A DNA stretch of 15,015 bases from CAYUXF01 sp964448755 (GTDB lineage: Bacteria; Margulisbacteria; Termititenacia; Termititenacales; CAYUXF01). Below, piece after piece: positions 7,843-14,860 of the stretch (positions are counted from its first letter, which is position 1; every line of letters begins with the position of its first letter). The stretch is from contig CAYUXF010000035.1 in assembly GCA_964448755.1 (NCBI GenBank), positions 1 through 15,015 of the forward strand. The letters are read 5' to 3'. The notes beneath the pieces were generated by a model that ran no database searches, was not told the DNA's origin, and saw only the letters and a list, made by a program, of their open reading frames with translations. The position numbers and the translations under genes were made by a program.

Positions 7843-9983
7843 TGGTAATGCTCTATGTTCAGGAATATTACAGATCTAAAGGGTATGATTACGAGCGTTT
7901 GATCACTTTGCATGAAGAGATCGCTATGAATGCCGCCTCTCATAGAGAATCTGTGGAAAATGATGTTCCTGTAGCTTTTGAATTTATGCCCTTTAATATT
8001 ATCATGCATATTATGGGTAAATTCTCAAAGAAATTTAATAATCAATTTTCGCCAAAAGCCTATTTTAAAAACTGGTTTTTGACGACGATCAATCCCTTTA
8101 AAAAAGAATATCAAACAAGTATAACTTATTTTACTAATCCCAAAATAGAAAAAAGAGAATTTGTTGAGCAGAATAGGCCGGCGGAAGTTATTATTAAAGA
8201 TAATCAGGGGAAGATCATTGAACATTATAAAAATGTTAAAAAACAGAATTACCTTGGTCTGGGCAGAATGTACGAGTTTAATGAGCGGCGAATAATTCGT
8301 TCTAATCGTGCTCAGTTTGTAGCTAAAGATATTGTTTTTTTAACTAAGACCAATCGTCGCCAAACTATGCTTGATCTGGTAGATTTTCAACAATGGTTTA
8401 ACGGCCGCAGTGTTGGGATGATCGTTCGTGAAGACGGTACCGGTACGGGTGAGTACTATTGGCTCGATGATCCGGAAAAGAAACCTATTTACGATTCCAA
8501 TGGTGAAAAAGTCATGTTCAATAAACCGGCCCGCTTTGTTATGAAGCAGGGCGAAAAAGTTTCGGCAGAAAAAATAAAATTGAGCCGTCATTATCAAAAA
8601 TTAGAAATTCTTGGGCCTAACGATGATTGGAGTAATGCTGTTCGTGACATTATAATTAATACCGGCGATCGTTTTGTTTTTGACTGTAGTTATCAAAAAG
8701 TATGGCCCTGGCAGAAACTGATCGCTATGATCGCTATCGATCATCGTCGAGATATCCCCGGCCTTGAGGAGCCGGCCAGACTTAGTTATGGTCAGGCAAA
8801 AAAGATCATTAAAGAAAAAGCGCCATATCTGATTAAGGAATACCGCAAAAAATATAGATACGGAAAATATTTTGCCTGGACTGTGGCATCTGTAGCTGTT
8901 TTATTAAATGAATTTTCACTTTTAACAGTTGGCGTTGCTGTGCCGTTGACAATTGCTTTTTGGGCGGGGATTAGCCGTGACAGAAAAAATTATGCTATTC
9001 GCCGCGCCGCTAATATGATCAAAGAAACCGGCATCTCTTTTAATCAAAATAGAGAACAGATGTTTGCCTCTTTAAAAGATAGTCTGACTAAAATGAAAAA
9101 AGACCGCGATGCTATTAAGCAGCTGTTCGATAGCTTTAAAGATAAAAAAGCGGAAAATACGACATCTATTGAGGAGATCTCGGCCAGTCACGAAAACTTT
9201 ACGGCGATGTTTGAAAATGTCATTGCTCAGCAGAAGGATTTTTTTAATGATATTGATGAATTGTATAGTTTATTGAGTACGATGGTTGAAGAATTAGATA
9301 AAAACATTGAAATAGCGCATGGTAGTATTGATCGAGATTTTGATGTTTCTTATCATGCTTTAAATGAAGTAAATAGAGAAACCTCTAATCTTCTTTCTGT
9401 TAATAAAGAGATCGAAAGTATTATTGACTTGATCAATGATATTGCCGAGAAATTAAATATGCTTGGTATCAATGCGCAGGTCCAGTCCGCTAAATTGACC
9501 GGTATTGATCTGAGTAAGTTTAATGTAGAAAATAACAAAGAACTCAGTGTCAAATTACAGCGGATGAGCCTAGAAGCCAATGGTTTTGCGGTTGTCGCTA
9601 AAGAGATCTCTAAATTGGCAGAAAACGTTAAAAATAGTTTGGTCAATATTTTAAAAAATTTGGAACGATCTTCAGAGATCGTCAAAAATGTTTATAAGAA
9701 AAATATTGAAATGAACGAATCTTTAAGCCAGACTAGAACAAATATTAATAATACGTTAAATAAATTTAAAGAAGAGTTTGCTGAAATTCCTAAAAAAGCA
9801 GAAATAGCTACTGGTAAGATCAATAAGAAAGCCATAGAAATTTCGCTGGTTTCTGATGAAATAGCTTCCGGCAGTTTACAAATGGGGCAGACTTTAGAAC
9901 AGATGAGCCAGCTGGTGGCTCAGGAAATGGCCGAAATGGAAGAAAAAGAGCGTGAGCTCAATCTAGCTAAGATAGAAGATTAA
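7842..9983 (+). CDS. Membrane protein with atypical methyl-accepting chemotaxis-type signalling domain
   Basis: 713 residues. Residues 1 to about 340 form a large domain I do not recognise, with no signal peptide. About 343-375 is a hydrophobic stretch that can form two membrane helices, so both halves should face the cytoplasm. Residues about 400-710 are a long alpha-helical coiled coil related to chemoreceptor signalling domains. It has EEISAS (444-449), the descending helix INDIAEKLNMLGINAQVQSA (531-550) and the returning helix GFAVVAKEISKLAENV (581-596). In canonical receptors these helices are joined by about 7 residues (R-A-G-E-x-G-R); here 30 separate QSA from GFAVVA, so the tip that contacts CheA and CheW carries an insertion. 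It may signal to another partner or act without CheA. Its ATG shares one base with the upstream stop, without a ribosome binding site. No che genes are in the window. Confidence 0.8.
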   Translation: MVMLYVQEYYRSKGYDYERLITLHEEIAMNAASHRESVENDVPVAFEFMPFNIIMHIMGKFSKKFNNQFSPKAYFKNWFLTTINPFKKEYQTSITYFTNPKIEKREFVEQNRPAEVIIKDNQGKIIEHYKNVKKQNYLGLGRMYEFNERRIIRSNRAQFVAKDIVFLTKTNRRQTMLDLVDFQQWFNGRSVGMIVREDGTGTGEYYWLDDPEKKPIYDSNGEKVMFNKPARFVMKQGEKVSAEKIKLSRHYQKLEILGPNDDWSNAVRDIIINTGDRFVFDCSYQKVWPWQKLIAMIAIDHRRDIPGLEEPARLSYGQAKKIIKEKAPYLIKEYRKKYRYGKYFAWTVASVAVLLNEFSLLTVGVAVPLTIAFWAGISRDRKNYAIRRAANMIKETGISFNQNREQMFASLKDSLTKMKKDRDAIKQLFDSFKDKKAENTTSIEEISASHENFTAMFENVIAQQKDFFNDIDELYSLLSTMVEELDKNIEIAHGSIDRDFDVSYHALNEVNRETSNLLSVNKEIESIIDLINDIAEKLNMLGINAQVQSAKLTGIDLSKFNVENNKELSVKLQRMSLEANGFAVVAKEISKLAENVKNSLVNILKNLERSSEIVKNVYKKNIEMNESLSQTRTNINNTLNKFKEEFAEIPKKAEIATGKINKKAIEISLVSDEIASGSLQMGQTLEQMSQLVAQEMAEMEEKERELNLAKIED

Positions 9984-10108
9984 AAGAATAAATTTGTTTA
10001 TGGCTTTTTATGTGTTAATATTTTCTTAACTGGTGATGGGGTTCCACCAAAAATAAACCGCCGCAATGGCTGATGACTCCTGCTAAAAAAACCTTTTTAA
10101 GAGGAAGC

Positions 10109-11281
10109 ATGCTTTCATTAAATATTCTTTTTATTATTATTTTAGGCGGCGGCTGGCTTTTTAGCCGGCTCTTTGCAAAAATTCAATTACCCGCTGTTCT
10201 TGGGATGGTCGTCTTTGGTATTACCTGTTCTATTTATCTCAAGCCAATTACCTCGCCGCTTTTATGGGAGCTGGCCCCTTTTTTAAAGTCCTTTGCTTTA
10301 ATTGTTATCCTTTTGCGCGCCGGGCTCGGTATCAGTAAAAAAACTTTAAAAAAAGTAGGCCTGACCGCTTTTTTAATGGCTTTTTTGCCCTGTTTATTAG
10401 AGGGGCTGGGGCTGCTCTTTTTATTTAAAGTTTTTTTTGGTTTCAGCTGGCCGGTCGCTGGTCTTACCGGCTTTATGCTGGCGGCGGTTTCGCCGGCGGT
10501 TGTTGTCCCCTCCATGTTAAATTTAAAGGCCAAAGGGCATCAGGAGGTGCCAACAATTGTTTTGGCGGGCGCTTCAGTTGACGATGTATTAGCTATAACA
10601 ATTTTTTCTTTATTCCTTGGCCTAGCCAGAGCTCAGAGTGTCAGTGTAGTGAGTTCTCTTTTTTCTTTGCCTGTTTCGGTTTTTGTTGGGCTGGGGGCCG
10701 GGCTTTTCATGGGTCTGCTGCTGGCCAGGTTTTTTAAAAAAAATCATCACACTATCCGCGCTACAGAAAAAGCCTTACTCGTCCTGGTCTTTGCCGCGTT
10801 ACTGGTGCAAGTTGGCGATACCTTTCATTTTGCCGCACTTTTAGGGATCATGACTGCCGGTTTTGTCTTGTTAGAAAAAAATGAGAAAGTCGCGCACGAA
10901 CTGGCCAATAAATTTTCTAAGATCTGGATCTTTGCCGAGATAGTGTTATTTGTTTTAATTGGCTATTCATTGGATATTAGTGTTGCTATTAATGCCGGTC
11001 TAAAAGGACTGCTGGTGCTTGCCCTGGGTTTAGTTATCCGCTCTTTAGCTGTTTTATTGGCTACTGCTTTTTCCGGGCTTAACTTTAAAGAACGTTTATT
11101 TTGTGTAATTGCTTATTTGCCTAAGGCCACTGTCCAGGCGGCGCTTGGCGGTGTTGCTCTTTCTGTCGGTCTGCCGGAGGGGCAAACCATTTTAGCACTG
11201 GCCGTCCTGGCTATCATTTTCACCGCCCCGCTCGGACTACTCGGTATCAACTTTTTCGGGGCAAGGTTGTTGAAGGGGTAG
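10109..11281 (+). CDS. NHA-type cation/proton antiporter
   Basis: A polytopic inner-membrane exchanger of the Na_H_Exchanger (CPA) superfamily, swapping Na+ (or another monovalent cation) for protons. Motifs shared with the NHA/SLC9B branch are LLRAGLGI (68-75), AAVSPAVVVPSML (125-137), the ion-binding double aspartate in GASVDDVLAI (D158, D159), and near the end NFKERLFC plus YLPKATVQAALG. Hydrophobic segments fill nearly the whole 390 residues, consistent with 12 or more helices. The ATG at 10109 follows GAGGAAG closely. An earlier in-frame ATG at 10073 would add 12 residues and has no ribosome binding site. The preceding 125-nt spacer shows only a 5-bp TGGTG/CACCA stem at 10031-10049 with no T-run. 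The gene is convergent with the methyltransferase; cation specificity cannot be read from sequence. Confidence 0.88.
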   Translation: MLSLNILFIIILGGGWLFSRLFAKIQLPAVLGMVVFGITCSIYLKPITSPLLWELAPFLKSFALIVILLRAGLGISKKTLKKVGLTAFLMAFLPCLLEGLGLLFLFKVFFGFSWPVAGLTGFMLAAVSPAVVVPSMLNLKAKGHQEVPTIVLAGASVDDVLAITIFSLFLGLARAQSVSVVSSLFSLPVSVFVGLGAGLFMGLLLARFFKKNHHTIRATEKALLVLVFAALLVQVGDTFHFAALLGIMTAGFVLLEKNEKVAHELANKFSKIWIFAEIVLFVLIGYSLDISVAINAGLKGLLVLALGLVIRSLAVLLATAFSGLNFKERLFCVIAYLPKATVQAALGGVALSVGLPEGQTILALAVLAIIFTAPLGLLGINFFGARLLKG

Positions 11282-11316
11282 GGTAAACAAGAAAATCACT
11301 AGGTATCCGGAAAAAA

Positions 11317-11952
11317 TTAACGGTTAGTTAGCTCTATCAAATTACCGCTAATTTTTAGATCGTTAAAATTATATTTTTTTTTGATCCACTCTAGTGTGGC
11401 GGTCTGGTAAAAAAAACAGTGCGTGGCGTCGTTTTTATAATACCAATTATTAAAATTAATATCTTTATTATATATTGTCGTCATGCAAAATAACTTGCCG
11501 CCCGGTTTTAATAATGAGCGGAGTAGTGCAAACTCTTTGGCCGGATCTTTAAAATGTTCAATTACTTCACAACAGACAATATAATCATAAGTTTGTGTTA
11601 AAAGTTCCGGTTGATCATGAAAAAAAGGGTCATATAAATCTATCTGGTAATTTGCTTCGCGTAATATTTTACTGATCACCGGTCCGGTGCCGGCGCCAAA
11701 GTCTAGGCCGCTAGCTGTGCTATTAAAATTATTTTTAACGGCAGTTACTATTGGCATAACAAATTGTTGGTAGCCAATGTCGTCGACATCATTGTTGTGT
11801 TCCAGATAACGCGCTTTTTCTGCCGCGCCGCTCAAGGTCTTGGCCGGGTCTAGAAAAAGCGCCAAACAAGTTGGGCAGTTATAATATTTTTTTTTGCGGT
11901 GTTCTGTAAAAAAAATACCTGGTGTATTGCAAAGCGGACAATTAATAGTCAT
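11317..11952 (-). CDS. SAM-dependent methyltransferase with N-terminal zinc ribbon
   Basis: Class I (Rossmann-fold) methyltransferase of the Methyltransf_23-like group, 211 residues. The N-terminus has two CxxC pairs, CPLC (5-8) and CPTC (26-29), expected to bind one zinc. SAM motif I is LDFGAGTG (83-90), an acidic strand end is YD (107-108), and the post-motif CCEVIEHFKDP (127-137) is typical of the group. PGGKL (150-154) follows. Similar proteins occur in sugar or cell-surface gene sets and elsewhere; nothing here identifies the substrate. The ATG at 11952 places the zinc ribbon right at the N-terminus. Another ATG at 11967 would add MLIFF. Neither has a ribosome binding site. A -10-like TATACT at 11990-11985 lacks a good -35. 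Confidence 0.8.
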   Translation of the reverse strand: MTINCPLCNTPGIFFTEHRKKKYYNCPTCLALFLDPAKTLSGAAEKARYLEHNNDVDDIGYQQFVMPIVTAVKNNFNSTASGLDFGAGTGPVISKILREANYQIDLYDPFFHDQPELLTQTYDYIVCCEVIEHFKDPAKEFALLRSLLKPGGKLFCMTTIYNKDINFNNWYYKNDATHCFFYQTATLEWIKKKYNFNDLKISGNLIELTNR

Positions 11953-12021
11953 AAAAAATATTAACATTATTTTTTTGAATTAACAGTATATAATTGCAGT
12001 TAAATAATTATTTTCCATTCA

Positions 12022-12044
12022 CCGCTCCGTTTTAAGCGGAGCGG
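12022..12044. terminator. Terminator-like hairpin in a divergent spacer
   Basis: CCGCTCCG (12022-12029) and CGGAGCGG (12037-12044) form a perfect 8-bp GC-rich stem around a 7-nt loop, followed on the plus strand by ATTTTCTATT. It has the look of an intrinsic terminator, yet it stands between two divergently transcribed genes with no plus-strand gene ending near it. It could be what remains of a lost gene or part of a small repeat. Confidence 0.5.
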
Positions 12045-12072
12045 ATTTTCTATTCAATTTTAAAATGTGAAC

Positions 12073-12132
12073 ATGGGGCGTTACACCCAGCTCACCAACC
12101 TCGCGCTAAAAAACAGCAAATCGCCGTTGTAG
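12073..12132 (+). pseudogene. Short GC-richer remnant, possibly a 5' fragment of an integrase gene
   Basis: This stretch is visibly richer in G and C than the flanking A/T-rich spacer and encodes 19 residues, MGRYTQLTNLALKNSKSPL, then TAG. The pattern LT-x-x-A-x-KN-x-K resembles the first residues of P4-type tyrosine recombinases (the DUF4102 arm-binding domain, typically LTDTAIRNAKP). Nothing after the stop continues the match. It could equally be part of an intergenic repeat. There is no ribosome binding site, so expression as a peptide is not supported. Confidence 0.25.
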
Positions 12133-12138
12133 TGAAAC

Positions 12139-12168
12139 TTGATTTTTAAACTATTTTAGGAGTATACT
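12139..12168 (+). promoter_or_regulatory. Promoter of the first DUF4143 ATPase gene
   Basis: TTGATT (12139-12144), an 18-nt spacer and TATACT (12163-12168). The -10 lies at the exact centre of the long palindrome at 12151-12178. Transcription would start near 12175, giving a leader of about 27 nt that contains the AAGGAG ribosome binding site (12188-12193). Confidence 0.7.
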
Positions 12169-12178
12169 CCTAAAATAG
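12151..12178. promoter_or_regulatory. 28-bp perfect palindrome over the -10 element
   Basis: CTATTTTAGGAGTA is followed immediately by its exact reverse complement, with no spacer. The palindrome covers the -10 and the predicted start site of the downstream ATPase gene, the position of a strong operator. As an RNA it would only be partly transcribed, so a protein-binding site on DNA is more likely than a hairpin function. Confidence 0.75.
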
Positions 12179-12201
12179 ACGACTAAAAAGGAGTGACGTC
12201 C

Positions 12202-13356
12202 ATGACTACTAACATAAAAAGATTTCTTAAACTTGAGCTTCCTGCCGGTCAATCTGCTTTTTTATGGGGTCCTCGCAAAACTGGCAAAACTACTTTTTTA
12301 CGTGAAGCCTTTCCTGAAAGTTTAGTTTTTGATTTTTTAGATACAGATCTTTTTATTGAATTTAGTAAACAACCAGCTCTGTTGCGCCAACAATTACTGG
12401 CACAAGACGCCAAAAAGATAAAACATCCGGTTATTTTAGATGAAGTGCAAAAAATACCTGCAATATTGGATGAGGTCCATTGGTTAATTGAAAATAAAAA
12501 GATTAATTTTATTCTTTGCGGTTCCAGTGCTCGCAAATTAAAAAGAGGGCATGCCAATCTGCTGGGCGGAAGAGCCTGGCGCTATGAAATGCATCCTTTG
12601 GCCTGGCCGGAAATTTCTGAAAAAAAGATCCTTAAAATTCTTAATAATGGTTTAGTGCCGTCTCATTTTATTCAGAATAATCCGAACAAGTCTTTAAAAG
12701 CTTATGTGCTTGATTATCTTAAAGAAGAAGTTTTTGATGAAGGATTGATCAGAAATATTCCTGCTTTTTCAAGATTTTTTGAAGCCATGGGCTACTCTCA
12801 TGGTGAGGTCACCAATTTTTCTAATATTGCTCGGGATTGTGGTGTAGATGCTAAGACGGCGCGTGAATACTATAATATCTTGGTTGATACTTTATTAGGG
12901 TCATTTGTCGAACCATTCAGCCGTAGGCAAGATAGAAATATTATCTCTAAAATGCCCAAGTTCTATCTTTTTGATGTTGGCGTAGCTAATTATATTGCTA
13001 AGCGCATGATCTTATCTGAAAAGGGTGAAGGGTTTGGTAAAGCTTTTGAGCATTACATTTACATGGAGCTAGTTGCTTATCGTAGTTACCAAGACCGAGA
13101 TTTTGCTATTAATTATTGGCGAACAAAAAGTGGCCTGGAGGTAGATTTTATTTTAAATGAACAAATTGCTGTGGAGGTTAAATCAAATAGAATAGACCAA
13201 AAAGATCTACTGGCGATTAAGACTTTTAAAGAAACCTATAAGACAGAAAAAGCTTTTATTATTAGCAACGAAAAAACTGAAAGAGTAGTTGATGATATCA
13301 GAATAATTCCCTGGCAACAATTTCTAGACAAGCTTTGGTCAGGTAAAATTATTTAA
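12202..13356 (+). CDS. AAA-family ATPase with DUF4143-type C-terminus (COG1373-like)
   Basis: 384 residues. The N-terminal P-loop domain has Walker A GPRKTGKT (23-30), Walker B VILDE (77-81) and a sensor-like CGSSAR (106-111). A winged-helix-like segment (about 205-228, with DAKTAREYYNIL) leads into the C-terminal DUF4143 region, with FYLFDVGVANYI (254-265) and FGKAFEHYIY (278-287). The end carries a PD-(D/E)XK-nuclease-like core, GLEVDFIL (E313, D315) and AVEVK (E325, K327). These ATPases are common, patchily distributed and of unknown role; nuclease activity is unproven. The ATG at 12202 is chosen over GTG 12193 because AAGGAG lies 8 nt upstream and the GTG overlaps that site. It has its own promoter with the long palindrome and is not in an operon with the second ATPase. 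Confidence 0.88.
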   Translation: MTTNIKRFLKLELPAGQSAFLWGPRKTGKTTFLREAFPESLVFDFLDTDLFIEFSKQPALLRQQLLAQDAKKIKHPVILDEVQKIPAILDEVHWLIENKKINFILCGSSARKLKRGHANLLGGRAWRYEMHPLAWPEISEKKILKILNNGLVPSHFIQNNPNKSLKAYVLDYLKEEVFDEGLIRNIPAFSRFFEAMGYSHGEVTNFSNIARDCGVDAKTAREYYNILVDTLLGSFVEPFSRRQDRNIISKMPKFYLFDVGVANYIAKRMILSEKGEGFGKAFEHYIYMELVAYRSYQDRDFAINYWRTKSGLEVDFILNEQIAVEVKSNRIDQKDLLAIKTFKETYKTEKAFIISNEKTERVVDDIRIIPWQQFLDKLWSGKII

Positions 13357-13396
13357 TATCTGTCAAGTCGTCATTGTTCAAATCGCTATTGTGGAT

Positions 13397-13469
13397 TTTT
13401 AGATAGTTAAGTCAATAAAAGTATGTTATTTTATATTTTTATTGACTTAACTGTAATTTTTATCTAAAA
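13397..13469. repeat. Nested inverted repeat before the second ATPase gene
   Basis: The inner arms AGTTAAGTCAATAAAA (13405-13420) and TTTTATTGACTTAACT (13437-13452) are perfect 16-bp complements around a 16-nt centre, and TAT/ATA inside the centre extends the pairing past one G-T. Outer arms TTTTAGATA (13397-13405) and TATCTAAAA (13461-13469) also match exactly, set off by 8 nt on the right only. The right inner arm contains the -35 and the right outer arm contains most of the -10 of the next gene. It could be a double operator or a remnant of a small mobile element. Confidence 0.7.
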
Positions 13470-13470
13470 T
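13442..13470 (+). promoter_or_regulatory. Promoter of the second DUF4143 ATPase gene
   Basis: TTGACT (13442-13447), a 17-nt spacer and TAAAAT (13465-13470). The ATG at 13478 begins 7 nt after the -10 and has no ribosome binding site, so a leaderless transcript is predicted. Confidence 0.75.
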
Positions 13471-13477
13471 ATCTCTT

Positions 13478-14773
13478 ATGGAACGTAAAATAACAGAAAA
13501 ATTATATCTTTGGAAAGCCAAAAAAGATCGTCAGCCGCTTATCTTAAATGGAGCTCGTCAGGTCGGCAAAACCTATATTTTAAAAGAATTTGGTTCAAAA
13601 AATTATCAAAACACTATTTATGTTAATTTAGAGGCAAACTCAGCAATTGCCAATTATTTTGCCGAAGATATTTCGCCTAAGAAAATCTTACAATTTCTAG
13701 AAGCTTTTTTTGCTGAAAAAATTTTACCGGAAAAAACTTTAATTATTTTAGATGAAATACAAGCTTGTGAAAGAGCTTTGACCGCTCTGAAGTATTTTTG
13801 TGAAGAGGCGCCGGAATATCATCTGGTGGCAGCTGGAAGTTTATTGGGTGTAGCTATTAACCGACAAAAATATTCTTTTCCGGTAGGAAAAGTAGAGACG
13901 CTTACTTTACACCCGCTAGACTTTGAAGAATTTTTGTGGGTACATAATAAAAAAAGTTTGAGCGATCAAATTAGCACAGCTTTTATTACTAATGAACCTT
14001 TGCCGGAAGCTTTGCATTTACAAGCAATCGATATTTATAAAAATTATTTAATTGTGGGCGGTATGCCGGCAGTTGTAAGAAATTATATTGAGACCGGCAA
14101 GTTGTTAGATGTAACCAATATTCAGAATAATATTCTCAACGACTATATCGCTGACATGGCAAAATATGCGGGAGTTTCAGAGAGTGTTAAAATTCGTGCC
14201 GCTTACAACTCTATTCCGGCACAATTGGCAAAAGATAATAAAAAATTTCAATATAAAATTGTGCAAAAGGGTGGCAATGCCAATATTTTTGGTTCAGCTA
14301 TCGACTGGTTAACTTTTGCCGGGATCGTTATTAAATGCCAGAAGATTGATTCTCCACAAAACCCTTTGCCGGCTCAGGTTAATTTAAGTAGCTTTAAATT
14401 ATATTTAGCAGATGTCGGTTTATTAACAATGAAATCCGGTTTAGCACAACAAACTATACTTTCTAATTTACCTGTAAACAATACTTTTCTTGGTGCGGTT
14501 ACTGAAAACTATGTAGCTGGGGCTTTAGCGGCCAAGAGTTATCCCCTTTATTATTGGGAATCTACCAGCATTGCCGAAATAGACTTTCTTTTACAAAAAG
14601 AGGAGCAAATTATTCCGGTAGAAGTAAAGGCTAATACTAATGTTCGTTCAAGAAGCCTGGCGGTATTTACTAAAAAATATACGCCTGAGTATGCTATTCG
14701 TATCAGCCAGAAAAATTTTGGTTTTGAAAATCAAATTAAATCAGTCCCACTGTATGCTGTTTATTGTCTTTAG
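13478..14773 (+). CDS. AAA-family ATPase with DUF4143 C-terminus
   Basis: 431 residues, of the same broad class as the preceding ATPase but clearly a different subfamily, so not a recent duplication. Walker A is GARQVGKT (25-32), Walker B LIILDEIQ (88-95) and the sensor-like AAGSLLG (118-124). A middle segment, HPLDFEEFLW, is typical of the family. DUF4143 motifs follow: LYLADVGLLTM, ENYVAGALAA, and a C-terminal YYWESTSIAEIDFLL plus IIPVEVKAN that matches the E-D...EVK pattern of PD-(D/E)XK-fold domains. The function is unknown. It has its own promoter inside a nested inverted repeat and probably a leaderless start. The 121 nt separating it from the first ATPase hold no recognisable terminator. 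Confidence 0.88.
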   Translation: MERKITEKLYLWKAKKDRQPLILNGARQVGKTYILKEFGSKNYQNTIYVNLEANSAIANYFAEDISPKKILQFLEAFFAEKILPEKTLIILDEIQACERALTALKYFCEEAPEYHLVAAGSLLGVAINRQKYSFPVGKVETLTLHPLDFEEFLWVHNKKSLSDQISTAFITNEPLPEALHLQAIDIYKNYLIVGGMPAVVRNYIETGKLLDVTNIQNNILNDYIADMAKYAGVSESVKIRAAYNSIPAQLAKDNKKFQYKIVQKGGNANIFGSAIDWLTFAGIVIKCQKIDSPQNPLPAQVNLSSFKLYLADVGLLTMKSGLAQQTILSNLPVNNTFLGAVTENYVAGALAAKSYPLYYWESTSIAEIDFLLQKEEQIIPVEVKANTNVRSRSLAVFTKKYTPEYAIRISQKNFGFENQIKSVPLYAVYCL

Positions 14774-14810
14774 TTTTCAGTAGAGCGGCAAAAGTTTTCA
14801 AAAACACAAC

Positions 14811-14839
14811 TTGACTTTGTTTTGCTAATTACGTATATT
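14811..14839 (+). promoter_or_regulatory. arsR-family gene promoter
   Basis: TTGACT (14811-14816), a 17-nt spacer and TATATT (14834-14839), with the ATG 7 nt further on and no ribosome binding site. Same geometry as the hydrolase and second ATPase promoters. Confidence 0.75.
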
Positions 14840-14860
14840 TGCATACATGAATATACAAAT
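14833..14860. promoter_or_regulatory. Candidate ArsR autoregulatory operator
   Basis: Two overlapping inverted repeats: GTATATT (14833-14839) with AATATAC (14850-14856), a perfect 7-bp match around 10 nt, and ATTTGCATA (14837-14845) with TATACAAAT (14852-14860), 8 of 9 matching. They span the -10, the predicted transcription start and the start codon. ArsR/SmtB repressors typically bind AT-rich inverted repeats in this position and repress their own operon until metal binds. Confidence 0.6.

Noticed and set aside
8025..9685. Minus-strand open frames inside the receptor-like gene
   Set aside because: Antisense shadows without motifs or ribosome binding sites.
10031..10049. TGGTG/CACCA stem after the receptor-like gene as a terminator
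   Set aside because: Only 5 bp with a 9-nt loop and followed by A-rich, not T-rich, sequence on the plus strand.
12193..12201. GTG start for the first ATPase
   Set aside because: The GTG overlaps the AAGGAG ribosome binding site, which is spaced 8 nt from the ATG at 12202.
12202..14773. Toxin-antitoxin pair or tandem duplication reading of the two ATPases
   Set aside because: Both are full-length ATPases with separate promoters, differ widely in sequence, and neither resembles a known toxin or antitoxin.
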